A stretch of 64,000 nt of DNA from Actinomadura latina NBRC 106108 (GTDB lineage Bacteria; Actinomycetota; Actinomycetes; Streptosporangiales; Streptosporangiaceae): NCBI RefSeq assembly GCF_001552195.1, contig NZ_BCQS01000006.1, forward strand, positions 124,001 to 188,000. The letters run 5' to 3'. The position numbers were made by a program, and so were the translations under genes. Shown here piece by piece: positions 1 to 9,841 of this stretch; position 1 is the first letter of the stretch; the number at the start of each line of letters is the position of its first letter. A model generated the notes under the pieces. The model was not told the DNA's origin and did no database searches. It saw only the letters and a list, made by a program, of their open reading frames with translations.

Positions 1-1433
1 CCTACAAGGACGTCACGAAGAACATCAAGGACAACTACCCGCAGACGTACTCGCTCTATCAGGGGAAGAACTGGCAGAACCGGCTGGCGGTCGCGTTCGG
101 CGGGCTGTTCGCCGCGCTGGTCGCGGGGCTGCTGATCATGGTCATCGCGATCGCGCTGATCGTCGTGAAGATCGCGTTCCTGCTGCTGCTCGTCGCGGGG
201 CCGATCTTCCTGGGGATCGGGATACATCCGGGCATCGGACGGGTCATCGCCATCCGATGGCTCGAACTCCTGCTGTCCATGCTGCTCAAACAGGCGGCGC
301 TGATCGGCGTCCTGTCGCTGCTGTTGTGGGCGTACAGCCTGATCCTCGGTGAGACGCTGCCCTGGGGCCTGCAGGTCCTGCTCATCGCGCTGGTGACGTT
401 CGCGGCGTTCATCTACCGCAAGCCGTTCCAGCACCTGTTCTCCGCCGTCGGCTACTCGGCCGTCGGGTCGCGGGAGAAGAGCGAGGCGCAGCTCAACAAG
501 TCGGTCGCGGAGGCGCGCCGGAGCACCACCGGGGTCGCGGGCGCCGTCGTACCGGGTGCCGCCGGGTACCGGCTGGCCCGGTGGGCGAAGCGCGAGGCGA
601 CGTCCGAGGGCGTGGCGCCCGCGACGCAGGGCGACGTCGTGCCCGGCACGGCGGTCGCCGTCGCCGACAGGCGGGCGGGCGCGGGAGCGGGCGACGGCCC
701 GTCGCCGGAGGAGGCGCCGGTGCTGGCGGCGAAGCCGCGCGGCGCGGGCGGTGCCGTGGCGGCTTCGCGGGGACGGTCCCGGCGGGGCGCGCCGCCGCTC
801 AACCTGCCGACCCGCGCGGGCGCGCTCGGCGACCGCCAGGCGGACGGCGGGACGGCGGCGACGACCCGTCCGGGCGGCGTTTCCGTGGCGAAGGGCGGCG
901 CGGGTGCCGGCGCGGACGCCGGCGCTGCGGCGGGCGGCGGGAAGCCGTCGTCCGGTGCGGGTCCCGGCGCGGGCACCGTCCGGCCGACCACCTGGTCGGG
1001 ACGCGGCGGTAACGGCGGCGGCGTCAGCGGCGGCGGTGGTTCCGGCGGTGGTTCCGGTGGCTCCGGCGGTTCTGGTGGCGGTTCCGGCGGTGGCGGCGGC
1101 TGGTTCGGTGGCGGCGGCCGTTCGGGCGGTTCGGTGGAACGCGGACGGGGCCGTGCGGGCGGCGGCTCAAGCGGCGGGTCCGGCGGCTCCGGCGGGTCGG
1201 GCGGTTCCGGCGGGTCGGGTGGAGGCTCCGGCGGCGGGGCGCCCGCGACGAACGTGCCGAAGCAGCGCGGCGGCTCCTCCAACGGGAACGGGACACCGCC
1301 CGCGCAGGGCCCGGGCGGCCGGCGGCAGCCCCCGCCCCTGTGGGGCCGGCGCGGCTCCGAGGACGGCCCGCCGATCCCGTTCTGGCTGCGCCCGGTGGAC
1401 CGTCCGTCCGGTGAGCCGGAACGGGACGAGTGA
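1..1433 (+). CDS. TrbL/VirB6-like conjugal transfer membrane protein, 5' end missing
   Basis: The gene enters from the left edge and is open in frame from base 3, so the N-terminus is missing. The visible part starts with a short soluble stretch, then at least three or four strongly hydrophobic segments (about bases 90-220, 260-350 and 360-420), as in the polytopic channel protein TrbL/VirB6 of type IV secretion systems. The remaining 300 or so residues are a long soluble tail, first Ala/Arg/Gly-rich and then a nearly pure Gly-Ser tract (about bases 1010-1250). VirB6-type proteins in actinobacteria often carry long low-complexity tails, but the role of this one is unknown. It overlaps the next gene by TGATG, so the two are probably translationally coupled. 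The family call rests on membrane pattern and neighbours, not on a catalytic motif. Confidence 0.68.
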   Translation, partial: YKDVTKNIKDNYPQTYSLYQGKNWQNRLAVAFGGLFAALVAGLLIMVIAIALIVVKIAFLLLLVAGPIFLGIGIHPGIGRVIAIRWLELLLSMLLKQAALIGVLSLLLWAYSLILGETLPWGLQVLLIALVTFAAFIYRKPFQHLFSAVGYSAVGSREKSEAQLNKSVAEARRSTTGVAGAVVPGAAGYRLARWAKREATSEGVAPATQGDVVPGTAVAVADRRAGAGAGDGPSPEEAPVLAAKPRGAGGAVAASRGRSRRGAPPLNLPTRAGALGDRQADGGTAATTRPGGVSVAKGGAGAGADAGAAAGGGKPSSGAGPGAGTVRPTTWSGRGGNGGGVSGGGGSGGGSGGSGGSGGGSGGGGGWFGGGGRSGGSVERGRGRAGGGSSGGSGGSGGSGGSGGSGGGSGGGAPATNVPKQRGGSSNGNGTPPAQGPGGRRQPPPLWGRRGSEDGPPIPFWLRPVDRPSGEPERDE

Positions 1434-2071
1434 TGAACCTGAACGACCGCCGGCGCAAGCTCCTGTTCGCGGGGCTCGTCGTGGTGCTCGCCGCCGTCGG
1501 CGTCTACCTGACCGTCGCCACCCCCGACCACGGCGACGACCCCCGGGAGGCGCGGCCGAGCGCCACGTCCACGGCCGGGTCGCCCGGCCCGCAGTCCCCG
1601 CCGCCCGGCATCCAGAACGCCGTGAACCCGGGCGACTTCGACATCTACCGGCTGCTGCCGTTCTCCCGGCAGGAGTTCGCCACGGCGGCGGACCTGGCCC
1701 AGCGGTTCGTCACCGCCTACGAGACGTACCGCTACGACGAGCCCCCCGAGACCTACATGGGGCGGCTGTCCGGCCTGGCGACCGGCGATCTGGTGCAGCA
1801 GCTCGGACGGAACGCGGCGACCCCGGGCCTGCTGGAGGAGCGCCGCCGCGAGCAGGTCGTCGCGCAGGGGTCGGCGTCCCTCGACCAGGTGCGCACCATC
1901 GAGAACAACTCGGTCATCTTCCTGGTGACGGGCCGCCAGCAGCTGACCAAGGGCGGCAAGGACAGCACCGCGAGCAAGCAGTACGCGGTGACCGTCGCCC
2001 GCGACGGCGGCTCGCTGAAGGTGTACTCGTTCGCGCCCGCGGACGCGGGCCAGGCGGGTGACACCGGATGA
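1433..2071 (+). CDS. VirB8/TcpC-like single-pass membrane protein
   Basis: This is a 212-residue protein with one N-terminal transmembrane segment (about residues 9-28), a Pro/Ser/Thr-rich linker, and a C-terminal soluble domain of about 150 residues. Topology, size and position between a VirB6-like and a VirB1-like gene fit the TcpC/VirB8 family, whose NTF2-like periplasmic domain scaffolds type IV secretion channels. I see no catalytic motif. The ATG at 1433 overlaps the previous stop as TGATG; a GTG three bases earlier is also possible. Its own stop overlaps the next start as ATGA, so all three genes form one transcription unit. It could also be an unrelated small membrane protein. Confidence 0.55.
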   Translation: MNLNDRRRKLLFAGLVVVLAAVGVYLTVATPDHGDDPREARPSATSTAGSPGPQSPPPGIQNAVNPGDFDIYRLLPFSRQEFATAADLAQRFVTAYETYRYDEPPETYMGRLSGLATGDLVQQLGRNAATPGLLEERRREQVVAQGSASLDQVRTIENNSVIFLVTGRQQLTKGGKDSTASKQYAVTVARDGGSLKVYSFAPADAGQAGDTG

Positions 2072-3129
2072 GCCCGCGCCGGTTGCTCTTCGCGGGCGGC
2101 CTGGGCGTCGCCGCGACCATGTTCGTCGCCCTAGTCTTCGTCCCGATCCTGTTCGGCGCGAGCCAGTTCATGTTCGGCGGCGGGATCGGCGGCGGAGGCG
2201 ACTGCGTGGACGTCGCCGGCGCCGGCGCGCAGCCCGCCGCGGCGGACGACGCCAAGGCCGTCCCCGTGAACTACCTGAAGCTGTACCAGGAGGCGGGCAA
2301 GAAGTACGGCATGCCGTGGAACGTGCTGGCCGGCATCGGCAAAGTCGAGACCGACCACGGCCGGTCGACGCTCCCCGGCGTCAGCAGCGGGGAGAACTAC
2401 GCGGGCGCCGGCGGCCCGATGCAGTTCCTTGCCGCGACGTTCAAGGAGTTCGGCGTCGACGGCGACAGGGACGGCAAGAAGGACCGCTACGACCCGGCGG
2501 ACGCGATCCCGAGCGCCGCCGCCTACCTCAAGCACAACGGCGCCCCGCAGCGGATGAAGACCGCGATCTTCCAGTACAACCACTCGTCGGACTACGTCGA
2601 CCTCGTCCTCGACTGGGCGAAGCGCTACGCGGGCGGCGAGTTCGAGGTCGTCCAGGCGAACGGCGTCAACTGCGAGGACAACGAGCTGCCCGCGAACATC
2701 GGCGACCTCGTCAAGACGATCATCCGGTTCGCGCTGGCGCAGCGCGGCAAGCCGTACGTGTTCGGCGCGAACGGACCGGACGCGTGGGACTGCTCCAGCC
2801 TCATCCAGGCCGCCTACCGGCAGGTGGGTCTGGACCTCCCGCGCACCACGTTCCAGCAGTGGCCGTTCGGAGTGAAGATCGCCAAGGGCCGGGAGCAGGC
2901 CGGCGACCTGGTGTTCTTCAACTCGGGCCCGGGGACGTCGGCGGACAGCCCCGGCCATGTCGGGATGGTCATCGGCAGGGGCAAAATGATCGTGGCGAGC
3001 TGCTCGACGTGCGTGCCGGCGATCGGCGTGAAGTCCTACAAGCGGTCGGACTGGGTCGGTGTGACCCGTCCGCTCGCGCGGCCCGACTTCAAGAAGAAGG
3101 CCGGCGAGCTGGCCGCCCGGCAGCCCTGA
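2068..3129 (+). CDS. VirB1-like bifunctional wall hydrolase: lytic transglycosylase plus NlpC/P60 endopeptidase
   Basis: This 353-residue protein has an N-terminal membrane anchor (residues 6-30), then an SLT-type lytic transglycosylase domain (about 65-190) with catalytic Glu94 in GIGKVETDHG and the GGPMQF motif. A C40 NlpC/P60 domain follows (about 212-345) with Cys242 in DAWDCSS and His297 in SPGHVGM. The pair would cut the glycan strand and the stem peptide to open peptidoglycan locally. This architecture is typical of the VirB1/TcpG-type hydrolase of Gram-positive conjugation systems. It starts by ATGA overlap with the VirB8-like gene, which supports a role in assembling the same envelope channel. 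Any coupling ATPases (VirB4, VirD4) would lie left of the window. Confidence 0.85.
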   Translation: MSPRRLLFAGGLGVAATMFVALVFVPILFGASQFMFGGGIGGGGDCVDVAGAGAQPAAADDAKAVPVNYLKLYQEAGKKYGMPWNVLAGIGKVETDHGRSTLPGVSSGENYAGAGGPMQFLAATFKEFGVDGDRDGKKDRYDPADAIPSAAAYLKHNGAPQRMKTAIFQYNHSSDYVDLVLDWAKRYAGGEFEVVQANGVNCEDNELPANIGDLVKTIIRFALAQRGKPYVFGANGPDAWDCSSLIQAAYRQVGLDLPRTTFQQWPFGVKIAKGREQAGDLVFFNSGPGTSADSPGHVGMVIGRGKMIVASCSTCVPAIGVKSYKRSDWVGVTRPLARPDFKKKAGELAARQP

Positions 3130-3210
3130 GCCGCCGCGCACGTGACCAGCCGGTAATTCCGTCGGGGAACGTCGGGGACGCGTGGCATGCTGATTCGCGT
3201 GGAGCCCGAG

Positions 3211-3975
3211 ATGACCGTCCGCGTCGCAGCCGAACTGCTCATGTTCCTGCCCGCCACGCGGCGGGAGACCGTGAACCGGGTGCCCTGCGACGGGACGTCG
3301 ACGCTGGGGCATGTCGTGGAGTCGCTCGGCGTGCCGCTCCCCGAGGCGGGCCCGATGACCATCGGCGGCGAACGGGCCGGGCCGTCCACCCGGCCGCGGG
3401 CCGGCGACGAGGTGCGGGTGGAGGCGGTGCCGCGCCCCCAGCCCGTCCCGCTGGAGCCGGGCCAGGACGCGCCGCGCTTCCTGCTGGACGTCCACCTGGG
3501 CACGCTCGCGCGCCGGATGCGCCTCCTCGGCCTCGACACCGCCTACCACAACGACATGGACGACCCGGCGCTGGTCGTGCAGGCCAACGAGGAGCGCCGC
3601 GTCCTGCTCACCCAGGACCGCGGCCTCCTCCGCCGCCGCGCCCTGTGGTTCGGCGCCTACGTCCGCGGCTCCCGCCCGGACGACCAGCTCCGCGACCTCC
3701 TCGACCGGTTCGCCCCGGTCCTGCGCCCATGGACGCGCTGCACCGCCTGCAACGGCGAACTCGTCCCGGTCGACAAGAGCGAGGTCGAAGGCGACCTCGA
3801 AGCGGGCACGCGCCGCAGCTACGACATCTACGGCCGCTGCGCCGGCTGCGGGCAGGTCTACTGGCGCGGCGCGCACGGCGACCGCCTGGAGGAGATCGTC
3901 CGGGAGGCGACGCGGCTGGTCGACGCCGCGCGGGGCAACGGCAGGCCGGAGGCCGCCGTGACGGAGAGGGGCTGA
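3211..3975 (+). CDS. Mut7-C RNase domain protein with N-terminal ubiquitin-like domain
   Basis: A protein of 254 residues. Residues 1-75 look like the small ubiquitin/ThiS-like domain often fused to Mut7-C (Mut7-C_ubiq). Residues 87-235 carry the PIN-fold Mut7-C RNase domain, with acidic residues Asp93 (LLDVHLG) and Asp136 (LLTQDRG), and a zinc ribbon formed by Cys177, Cys180, Cys210 and Cys213. It is predicted to be a metal-dependent ribonuclease, perhaps in RNA decay or processing; substrates are not known. I chose ATG 3211 because GGAG lies six bases upstream; ATG 3187 is an in-frame alternative with a poor ribosome binding site. Its stop overlaps the NUDIX start as TGATG. Confidence 0.85.
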   Translation: MTVRVAAELLMFLPATRRETVNRVPCDGTSTLGHVVESLGVPLPEAGPMTIGGERAGPSTRPRAGDEVRVEAVPRPQPVPLEPGQDAPRFLLDVHLGTLARRMRLLGLDTAYHNDMDDPALVVQANEERRVLLTQDRGLLRRRALWFGAYVRGSRPDDQLRDLLDRFAPVLRPWTRCTACNGELVPVDKSEVEGDLEAGTRRSYDIYGRCAGCGQVYWRGAHGDRLEEIVREATRLVDAARGNGRPEAAVTERG

Positions 3976-4367
3976 TGGCGATCGATCTCGTGGTCGTGGG
4001 TGCGGCGATCATCGCGGACGGGCGGCTGCTGAGCGCGCAGCGGGCCGAGCCGCCGCACATGGCGGGCGGCTGGGAGCTGCCGGGCGGAAAGGTCGATCCG
4101 GGCGAGCAGGACGAGGACGCCCTGGTACGCGAGTGCCAGGAGGAGCTGGCGATCAAGGTGGGCCTGGGCCGCCGCATCGGCGGTGACTGGCCCCTGAGCG
4201 ACCAAGCCCTGCTACGCGTCTGGCGAGCCGAGATCCTCGAAGGAGAACCACGGCCGCTGGAACATCTGGCACTCCGCTGGCTCGCCCCGCACGAGCTCTA
4301 CGACGTCGCCTGGCTCCCCGGCGACCGCCCCGTCATCGACGTCCTCGCCCAAGAGGGCCTGCCCTAG
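3975..4367 (+). CDS. NUDIX hydrolase, MutT-like
   Basis: A compact 130-residue NUDIX protein. The Nudix box is clear at about residues 37-58: GGKVDPGEQDEDALVRECQEE, with the usual RE and EE metal ligands, although the Gly after EEL is replaced by Ala. Proteins of this length with a GGWELPGGK lead-in usually hydrolyse oxidised nucleoside triphosphates such as 8-oxo-dGTP, sanitising the nucleotide pool. Other nucleotide substrates cannot be excluded. Translation is coupled to the Mut7-C RNase gene through the TGATG overlap, so the two form an operon. A pair of strong hairpins follows the stop. Confidence 0.87.
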   Translation: MAIDLVVVGAAIIADGRLLSAQRAEPPHMAGGWELPGGKVDPGEQDEDALVRECQEELAIKVGLGRRIGGDWPLSDQALLRVWRAEILEGEPRPLEHLALRWLAPHELYDVAWLPGDRPVIDVLAQEGLP

Positions 4368-4391
4368 CCGCCACCGCACGCCGACCGCAAC

Positions 4392-4464
4392 GCGCCGGAT
4401 CGCGTCCGGCGCATATGAGGAACACGATGAACGCGAGGGCTTCCTGCCGCGCCGCAGGAAGCCC
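4392..4464. terminator. Two tandem hairpins between convergent genes
   Basis: The first hairpin is 4392-4412, with 8-bp perfect arms (GCGCCGGA / TCCGGCGC). The second is 4437-4464, with 11-bp perfect arms (GGGCTTCCTGC / GCAGGAAGCCC) and a 6-base loop. Both lie between the stop codons of the NUDIX gene (+) and the NlpC/P60 gene (-), so they probably end transcription from both sides. Confidence 0.7.
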
Positions 4465-4492
4465 CCGACATCTGTGGGGCCGCGTGCGGCGG

Positions 4493-5509
4493 TCAGGTGA
4501 TGCGGTTGGCGCCCGCGAAGTCGGAACGGTCCGACATCTTGGAGATCTTCACCACATCGCCGGTCTGCGGGGCGTGCAGGAACTTGCCGTCGCTGAGGTA
4601 GATGCCCATGTGGTGGAGGTTGGCGCCGAAGTACACCAGGTCGCCGGACCGCAGCTGGCTCCGCGGCACCTTCGTGCCGAGCTGGTACAGGTCGCCGGTG
4701 TAGTGCGGCAGGCCGGGCTTGCCGACCTGGGCGTAGGCCCACACGACGAGGCCGGAGCAGTCGAAGCTGCTCGGGCCGGCGGCGGCCCACACGTACGGCG
4801 AGCCGATCTTGCCGTAGGCCTTGCGGGCCATCTTGGCGGGCAGGTCCGAGCCCTTGATGGTCGCGGTGAGGCCGGTGCGCGGGTCGCGGGCGTGCGTGGT
4901 GGAGAGCTTGTCGAGGCGCTTCATCACCTCGGTGACCTTGCCCTTGGCTTCCGCGCGCGCCTTCTTGGCGTCCTCCCAGGCCTTCTTGACCTGCGCGGTC
5001 TTGGCCTCGGCGGTGTGCTGGGCGGCCTCGGCCCGCTTGATCTGCCCCTGCAGGGCCTGGACGGCGGTGGCCTGGTTCTGGGTGAGGTAGGCGCGTTCGG
5101 ACAGCCCCTCGGGGGAGCCGTCGGAGCCGAAGATCGTGTCGGGGGCGCCCGCCATGTAGTTGGCGGCGGCCATCCGCCCGAGCTGCTCGCGGGCGGGACC
5201 GGCCTGGGCGCGCAGCACCGCCGCGTTCTTGGCGGCGGCCTGCTCGGCCTTCTGCGCGGCCTTCAGGTCCACCCGGGCCTTGTTGTACTTCTCGGTGAGG
5301 ATCTCGGCCTCGTCGTTCAGCGCGTTCAGGCTCTTGCGCAGGCCCTTCTCCGTCGTCGGAGCGGGGCTCGGCGTGGTCGCCGCGGCGGCGAGCCGGAACG
5401 GCGGCGCCGCGTGGGCGGCGACGGGCGCGGTGGCGCCGAGGCCGATCAGGAGCAGGGTGGCGGTGGCGGCGGGCGTGACGCGGCGCCGCCGGCGGGGGTC
5501 CGGTGCCAA
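4493..5509 (-). CDS. Secreted NlpC/P60 peptidoglycan endopeptidase with coiled coil (RipA-like)
   Basis: A secreted hydrolase of about 338 residues. It starts with an Arg-rich n-region, a hydrophobic segment and an Ala-rich cleavage region (VAAHAAP). A long Ala/Lys/Glu coiled coil follows (about residues 55-210), and then a C40 domain with the catalytic Cys in FDCSGLVVW and His in LHHMGIYLSDG. Such proteins cut D-Glu-DAP bonds during cell separation, and the coiled coil is thought to control access to the active site. I place the start at TTG 5509, preceded by a GGAGAGGAG ribosome site; the longer reading frame from 5584 would run through the riboswitch. A c-di-AMP riboswitch precedes the gene, a typical arrangement for wall hydrolases in actinobacteria. 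Confidence 0.88.
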   Translation of the reverse strand: MAPDPRRRRRVTPAATATLLLIGLGATAPVAAHAAPPFRLAAAATTPSPAPTTEKGLRKSLNALNDEAEILTEKYNKARVDLKAAQKAEQAAAKNAAVLRAQAGPAREQLGRMAAANYMAGAPDTIFGSDGSPEGLSERAYLTQNQATAVQALQGQIKRAEAAQHTAEAKTAQVKKAWEDAKKARAEAKGKVTEVMKRLDKLSTTHARDPRTGLTATIKGSDLPAKMARKAYGKIGSPYVWAAAGPSSFDCSGLVVWAYAQVGKPGLPHYTGDLYQLGTKVPRSQLRSGDLVYFGANLHHMGIYLSDGKFLHAPQTGDVVKISKMSDRSDFAGANRIT

Positions 5510-5522
5510 GCCGGTGTTCTCC

Positions 5523-5662
5523 TCTCCTCGCGCGCCTACCGGGTTAGCTGACGGGTTCGGGCCAGGAGTCGCCCTACGGCGCACCGCCTTGCGGCGTGCA
5601 CCGATTCACCCCGGGGGACTGTGGGTCCCCGGTTCTCCCGCGGGCGGGAGATTCGGCGTTCC
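5523..5662 (-). promoter_or_regulatory. ydaO/yuaA-type c-di-AMP riboswitch
   Basis: Read on the minus strand, the leader contains the hallmark 3' block CCGTCAGCTAACCCGGTAGG (about 5530-5553). Upstream are GGGGTGAATC, the GGGGACCCAC block and the GAACGCCGAATC start, all in the order of the ydaO class. The element ends just before the ribosome binding site of the NlpC/P60 gene. In actinobacteria this class binds c-di-AMP and usually switches wall hydrolase genes off when the nucleotide is abundant. The boundaries are approximate. Confidence 0.85.
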
Positions 5663-5870
5663 GGTCGCAGCCCCTGGGGGTGGGACTCCGGACGACCGGT
5701 CTCGGGAAGATTACAAAGGATGAGCAAAGTATGCGAATCGGGGTCCGTGTGAAGCCCTGTGACGGACGGGACGGGCGCGCTCGGGATGGGGTGCGCACAG
5801 CGGCGCGTAGAATGGAGTGCTGCCGCGTTTCTGCGGCGACTCTCCTGAAACCTCACGCAAGGTAACCCGC

Positions 5871-7724
<1,854 letters not shown>

Positions 7725-7741
7725 GGCTCTCGCCGAAGCAG

Positions 7742-7782
7742 AAAGGCGGCCCCGGGGTTCTGAGAACCTCGGGGCCGCCTTC
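7742..7782. terminator. Bidirectional terminator between typA and the FHA gene
   Basis: The arms are AAGGCGGCCCCGGGGTT (7743-7759) and AACCTCGGGGCCGCCTT (7765-7781), which pair along 17 bp with a single G-T wobble and a 5-base loop. It sits between the stop codons of convergent genes and carries AA/TT flanks on both sides. Confidence 0.88.
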
Positions 7783-7793
7783 TCACGTGCGGG

Positions 7794-9134
7794 TCACTTC
7801 AGCTGGACGGTCCCGGTCACGTCGGCGGCCAGCCGGAGCTGGTCGCCGTCGCGGAGGGGGGCCTCCACGCCGCGGGGGAGGCGCTCGCCGTTGACGAACG
7901 TTCCGTTGGTGGAGCCCTCGTCTCGCACCCAGGCCGTGCCGGACGGGTCGAGCCAGACCGTCGAGTGGCGCCGCGACACGTTGTCGTACTGCGTGAACGT
8001 GGCCGCCACCGGCGACTGCCCCGCGTCCCGGCCGAGCACGAGGTGCTGGCCGACGGAGACCTTGAGCTCACCGGTCGGGAACTGCACCCGCAGGACGGGC
8101 GTGCCCTGCTTGGGCAGGGGACGCAGGCAGGAGTCGCACTGCGCCGCACCCGGGTTGCTCAGCACCGCCTCGCAGTACGGGCACATGAACGCCGTGCTGT
8201 CGGGGGCGGGCGGACGCTGACCCTGGTTGTGGTCGTGCGGCAGGAGCGTCGCCTCACGGCCGTGCGGCGGCAGCGGCGGCCCCCCGTGCTGCGGCCCTCC
8301 GTGCTGCGGCCCGCCATGCTGCGGCCCGCCGAGCGGAGGCTGCCCGTGCTGCTGGGGCGGCGCGCCGAACTGGTGGTCCGCCGGGCCCGGCTGCGGGGCA
8401 CCGTACTGGTCCTGGGGCGGTGCTCCGCCGTACTGGTCCTGCGGGGCACCGTACTGGTCCTGGGGGGCGCCGTACTGATCCTGCTGCGGAGCCCCGTACT
8501 GGTCCTGCGGCGCGCCGTACTGGTCCTGCGGAGCCTGGTACTGCGGCTCGCGCTGCCCGTACTGGTCGCCCCCGGGCTGCTGCTGCGGCGCTCCCCACTG
8601 GTCCTGCTGCGGCTGCTGCTGCGGCGCTCCCCACGGGTCAGCGGGCGGCTGCTGGTGCTGCATCGGCGGCTGGCCCCCGTGCTGGGGTCCACCCGGCTGA
8701 GGTCCGCCCTGCTGCGGCGCACCGTGCTGGGGCTGGCCGTGCTGGGGCTGGCCGTACTGCCCAGGCTGGCCGTGCTGGTCCTGTCCCTGCTGGGGCATGG
8801 GCGCACCCCACGGGTCCTGCTGCGGCTGCTGCTGCGGCGCTCCCCACGGGTCCTGCTGCTGCGCGGGCGGGCCCGGCTGCTGGTGCTGCGGAGCCTGCTG
8901 CCCGTACGGGTCGTGGGGCTGCGGCGGCTGCCCGTACTGGCCGCCGGGCGGCGGGCCGCCGTACTGGCCGCCGGGTGGCGGCGGGACCCGCGGCGGCTGC
9001 TGGTCGTCGTACCCGCCCGGCGCCTGCCGGTGGGCGCCGCCACCGCCGCGCGCGAGGTTGGCCCCGCAGTTCATGCAGAGCAGATCGCCCTGCTGGTGCG
9101 GTTCACCGCAGACAGGACAGTTCAAGGTCGCCAT
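7794..9134 (-). CDS. Zinc-ribbon and FHA domain protein with a long Q/P/G-rich linker
   Basis: A 446-residue protein. An N-terminal zinc ribbon (Cys6, Cys9, Cys20, Cys23) is followed by roughly 270 residues made almost entirely of Gln, Pro, Gly and Tyr, including repeated DQYGAPQ units. A second ribbon (MCPYCEAVL ... CDSCLRPL) comes next. The last 90 or so residues form a C-terminal FHA domain, with the phosphothreonine-binding core LGRDAG, SRRHS and STNGTFVNG. FHA domains bind phosphothreonine peptides, so a target of the kinase encoded in the same operon is a natural partner. It is the last gene of the six-gene operon, and its start overlaps the end of the radical SAM gene by 13 bases. No enzymatic motif is visible. 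Confidence 0.9.
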   Translation of the reverse strand: MATLNCPVCGEPHQQGDLLCMNCGANLARGGGGAHRQAPGGYDDQQPPRVPPPPGGQYGGPPPGGQYGQPPQPHDPYGQQAPQHQQPGPPAQQQDPWGAPQQQPQQDPWGAPMPQQGQDQHGQPGQYGQPQHGQPQHGAPQQGGPQPGGPQHGGQPPMQHQQPPADPWGAPQQQPQQDQWGAPQQQPGGDQYGQREPQYQAPQDQYGAPQDQYGAPQQDQYGAPQDQYGAPQDQYGGAPPQDQYGAPQPGPADHQFGAPPQQHGQPPLGGPQHGGPQHGGPQHGGPPLPPHGREATLLPHDHNQGQRPPAPDSTAFMCPYCEAVLSNPGAAQCDSCLRPLPKQGTPVLRVQFPTGELKVSVGQHLVLGRDAGQSPVAATFTQYDNVSRRHSTVWLDPSGTAWVRDEGSTNGTFVNGERLPRGVEAPLRDGDQLRLAADVTGTVQLK

Positions 9135-9841
9135 GACACATCCCCCGAGCGCACCCCGGCGCGGTCGAGCCTCGACGTCAGGTGCTCCATGTCACCCCTT
9201 CGCGGGATCCCGATGTAGTACACCCGCCTTCCCTCCGGCCCTTCGTCCACGGACACCTGCACTCGGGGCCCTGTTCCTTCTCCAGTCTTCCCGACACCGG
9301 CCGGTGCCCCGTACCGTTCGCGCCCCAGCGGGGACAGCGGCACGACACGCTGGTTGGCCGACCCCCTCCAGAGTAGGGAGCCGTCCCCCGAGTGTCGCCC
9401 CCCCGGATTCAGCCGCTCGACGTACGGTCCCGTGATGACGGCATCGCACATGTCCAGGATCTCGCGCGTCTCACCGCTGCGGGCGAGCCGCGAGTAGACA
9501 TATCCGCTGTAAACCAATATGTCCAACTCAATCGTCTCACGGCCGGGGGTGTCCCGCCACGCGCGGACACCGCGCAGCAGGGCCGCCAGCGCGGCCGGCT
9601 GCTCGAACGGTTCACCACCGGAAATGGTCACTCCGTCCACCGGCCCGGGCAGGGACGCGAGCCATCCTAAGACGGTCTCGACGGGCACCGCGCGCCGCGG
9701 GTCGGCTTCCCAGGTGTCCCGGGAGAGGCAGCCGTGGCAGTGCAGCGTGCAGCCCTGGGTCCAGATCCCGGCGCGGGTTCCGGGGCCGAGTGTGGTCACC
9801 GGATAGTGCGCCTTGGCGAGCAGCAGCGCCTCGCCGCTCAC
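9122..9841 (-). CDS. Radical SAM protein of the NrdG/activase-like single-cluster type
   Basis: A protein of 239 residues. The cluster-binding motif is CTLHCHGC (Cys31, Cys35, Cys38), spaced CX3CX2C. A SAM-binding TISGGEPF motif follows about 45 residues later. The short length and sequence resemble activases such as NrdG (anaerobic ribonucleotide reductase) or pyruvate formate-lyase activators, which use a 5'-deoxyadenosyl radical. No glycyl radical enzyme or small peptide substrate is encoded nearby, so its target is unknown. It starts at GTG 9841, overlapping the AAA gene stop as GTGA, which makes co-translation very likely. Its place between an AAA unfoldase-like gene and an FHA gene suggests protein modification rather than metabolism; that is inference. 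Confidence 0.87.
   Translation of the reverse strand: MSGEALLLAKAHYPVTTLGPGTRAGIWTQGCTLHCHGCLSRDTWEADPRRAVPVETVLGWLASLPGPVDGVTISGGEPFEQPAALAALLRGVRAWRDTPGRETIELDILVYSGYVYSRLARSGETREILDMCDAVITGPYVERLNPGGRHSGDGSLLWRGSANQRVVPLSPLGRERYGAPAGVGKTGEGTGPRVQVSVDEGPEGRRVYYIGIPRRGDMEHLTSRLDRAGVRSGDVSWRP

Noticed and set aside
452..1531. Proline-rich minus-strand open frame opposite the Gly-rich tail
   Set aside because: Antisense of Gly/Ser codons gives Pro/Ala codons; it has no ribosome site and no domain.
1..3129. Integrative conjugative element
   Set aside because: Only three T4SS-like genes are visible, with no integrase, relaxase, att site or base-composition change, so the call cannot be made from this window.
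2058..4367. 769-codon plus-strand frame ending in the NUDIX domain
   Set aside because: Only the last 130 residues are real; the rest is out-of-frame reading through the VirB1-like and Mut7-C genes.
5750..5765. TGTGAAGCCCTGTGAC near the typA promoter as a Crp site
   Set aside because: The right half-site is not an inverted match, unlike the three sites at the sdh operons.
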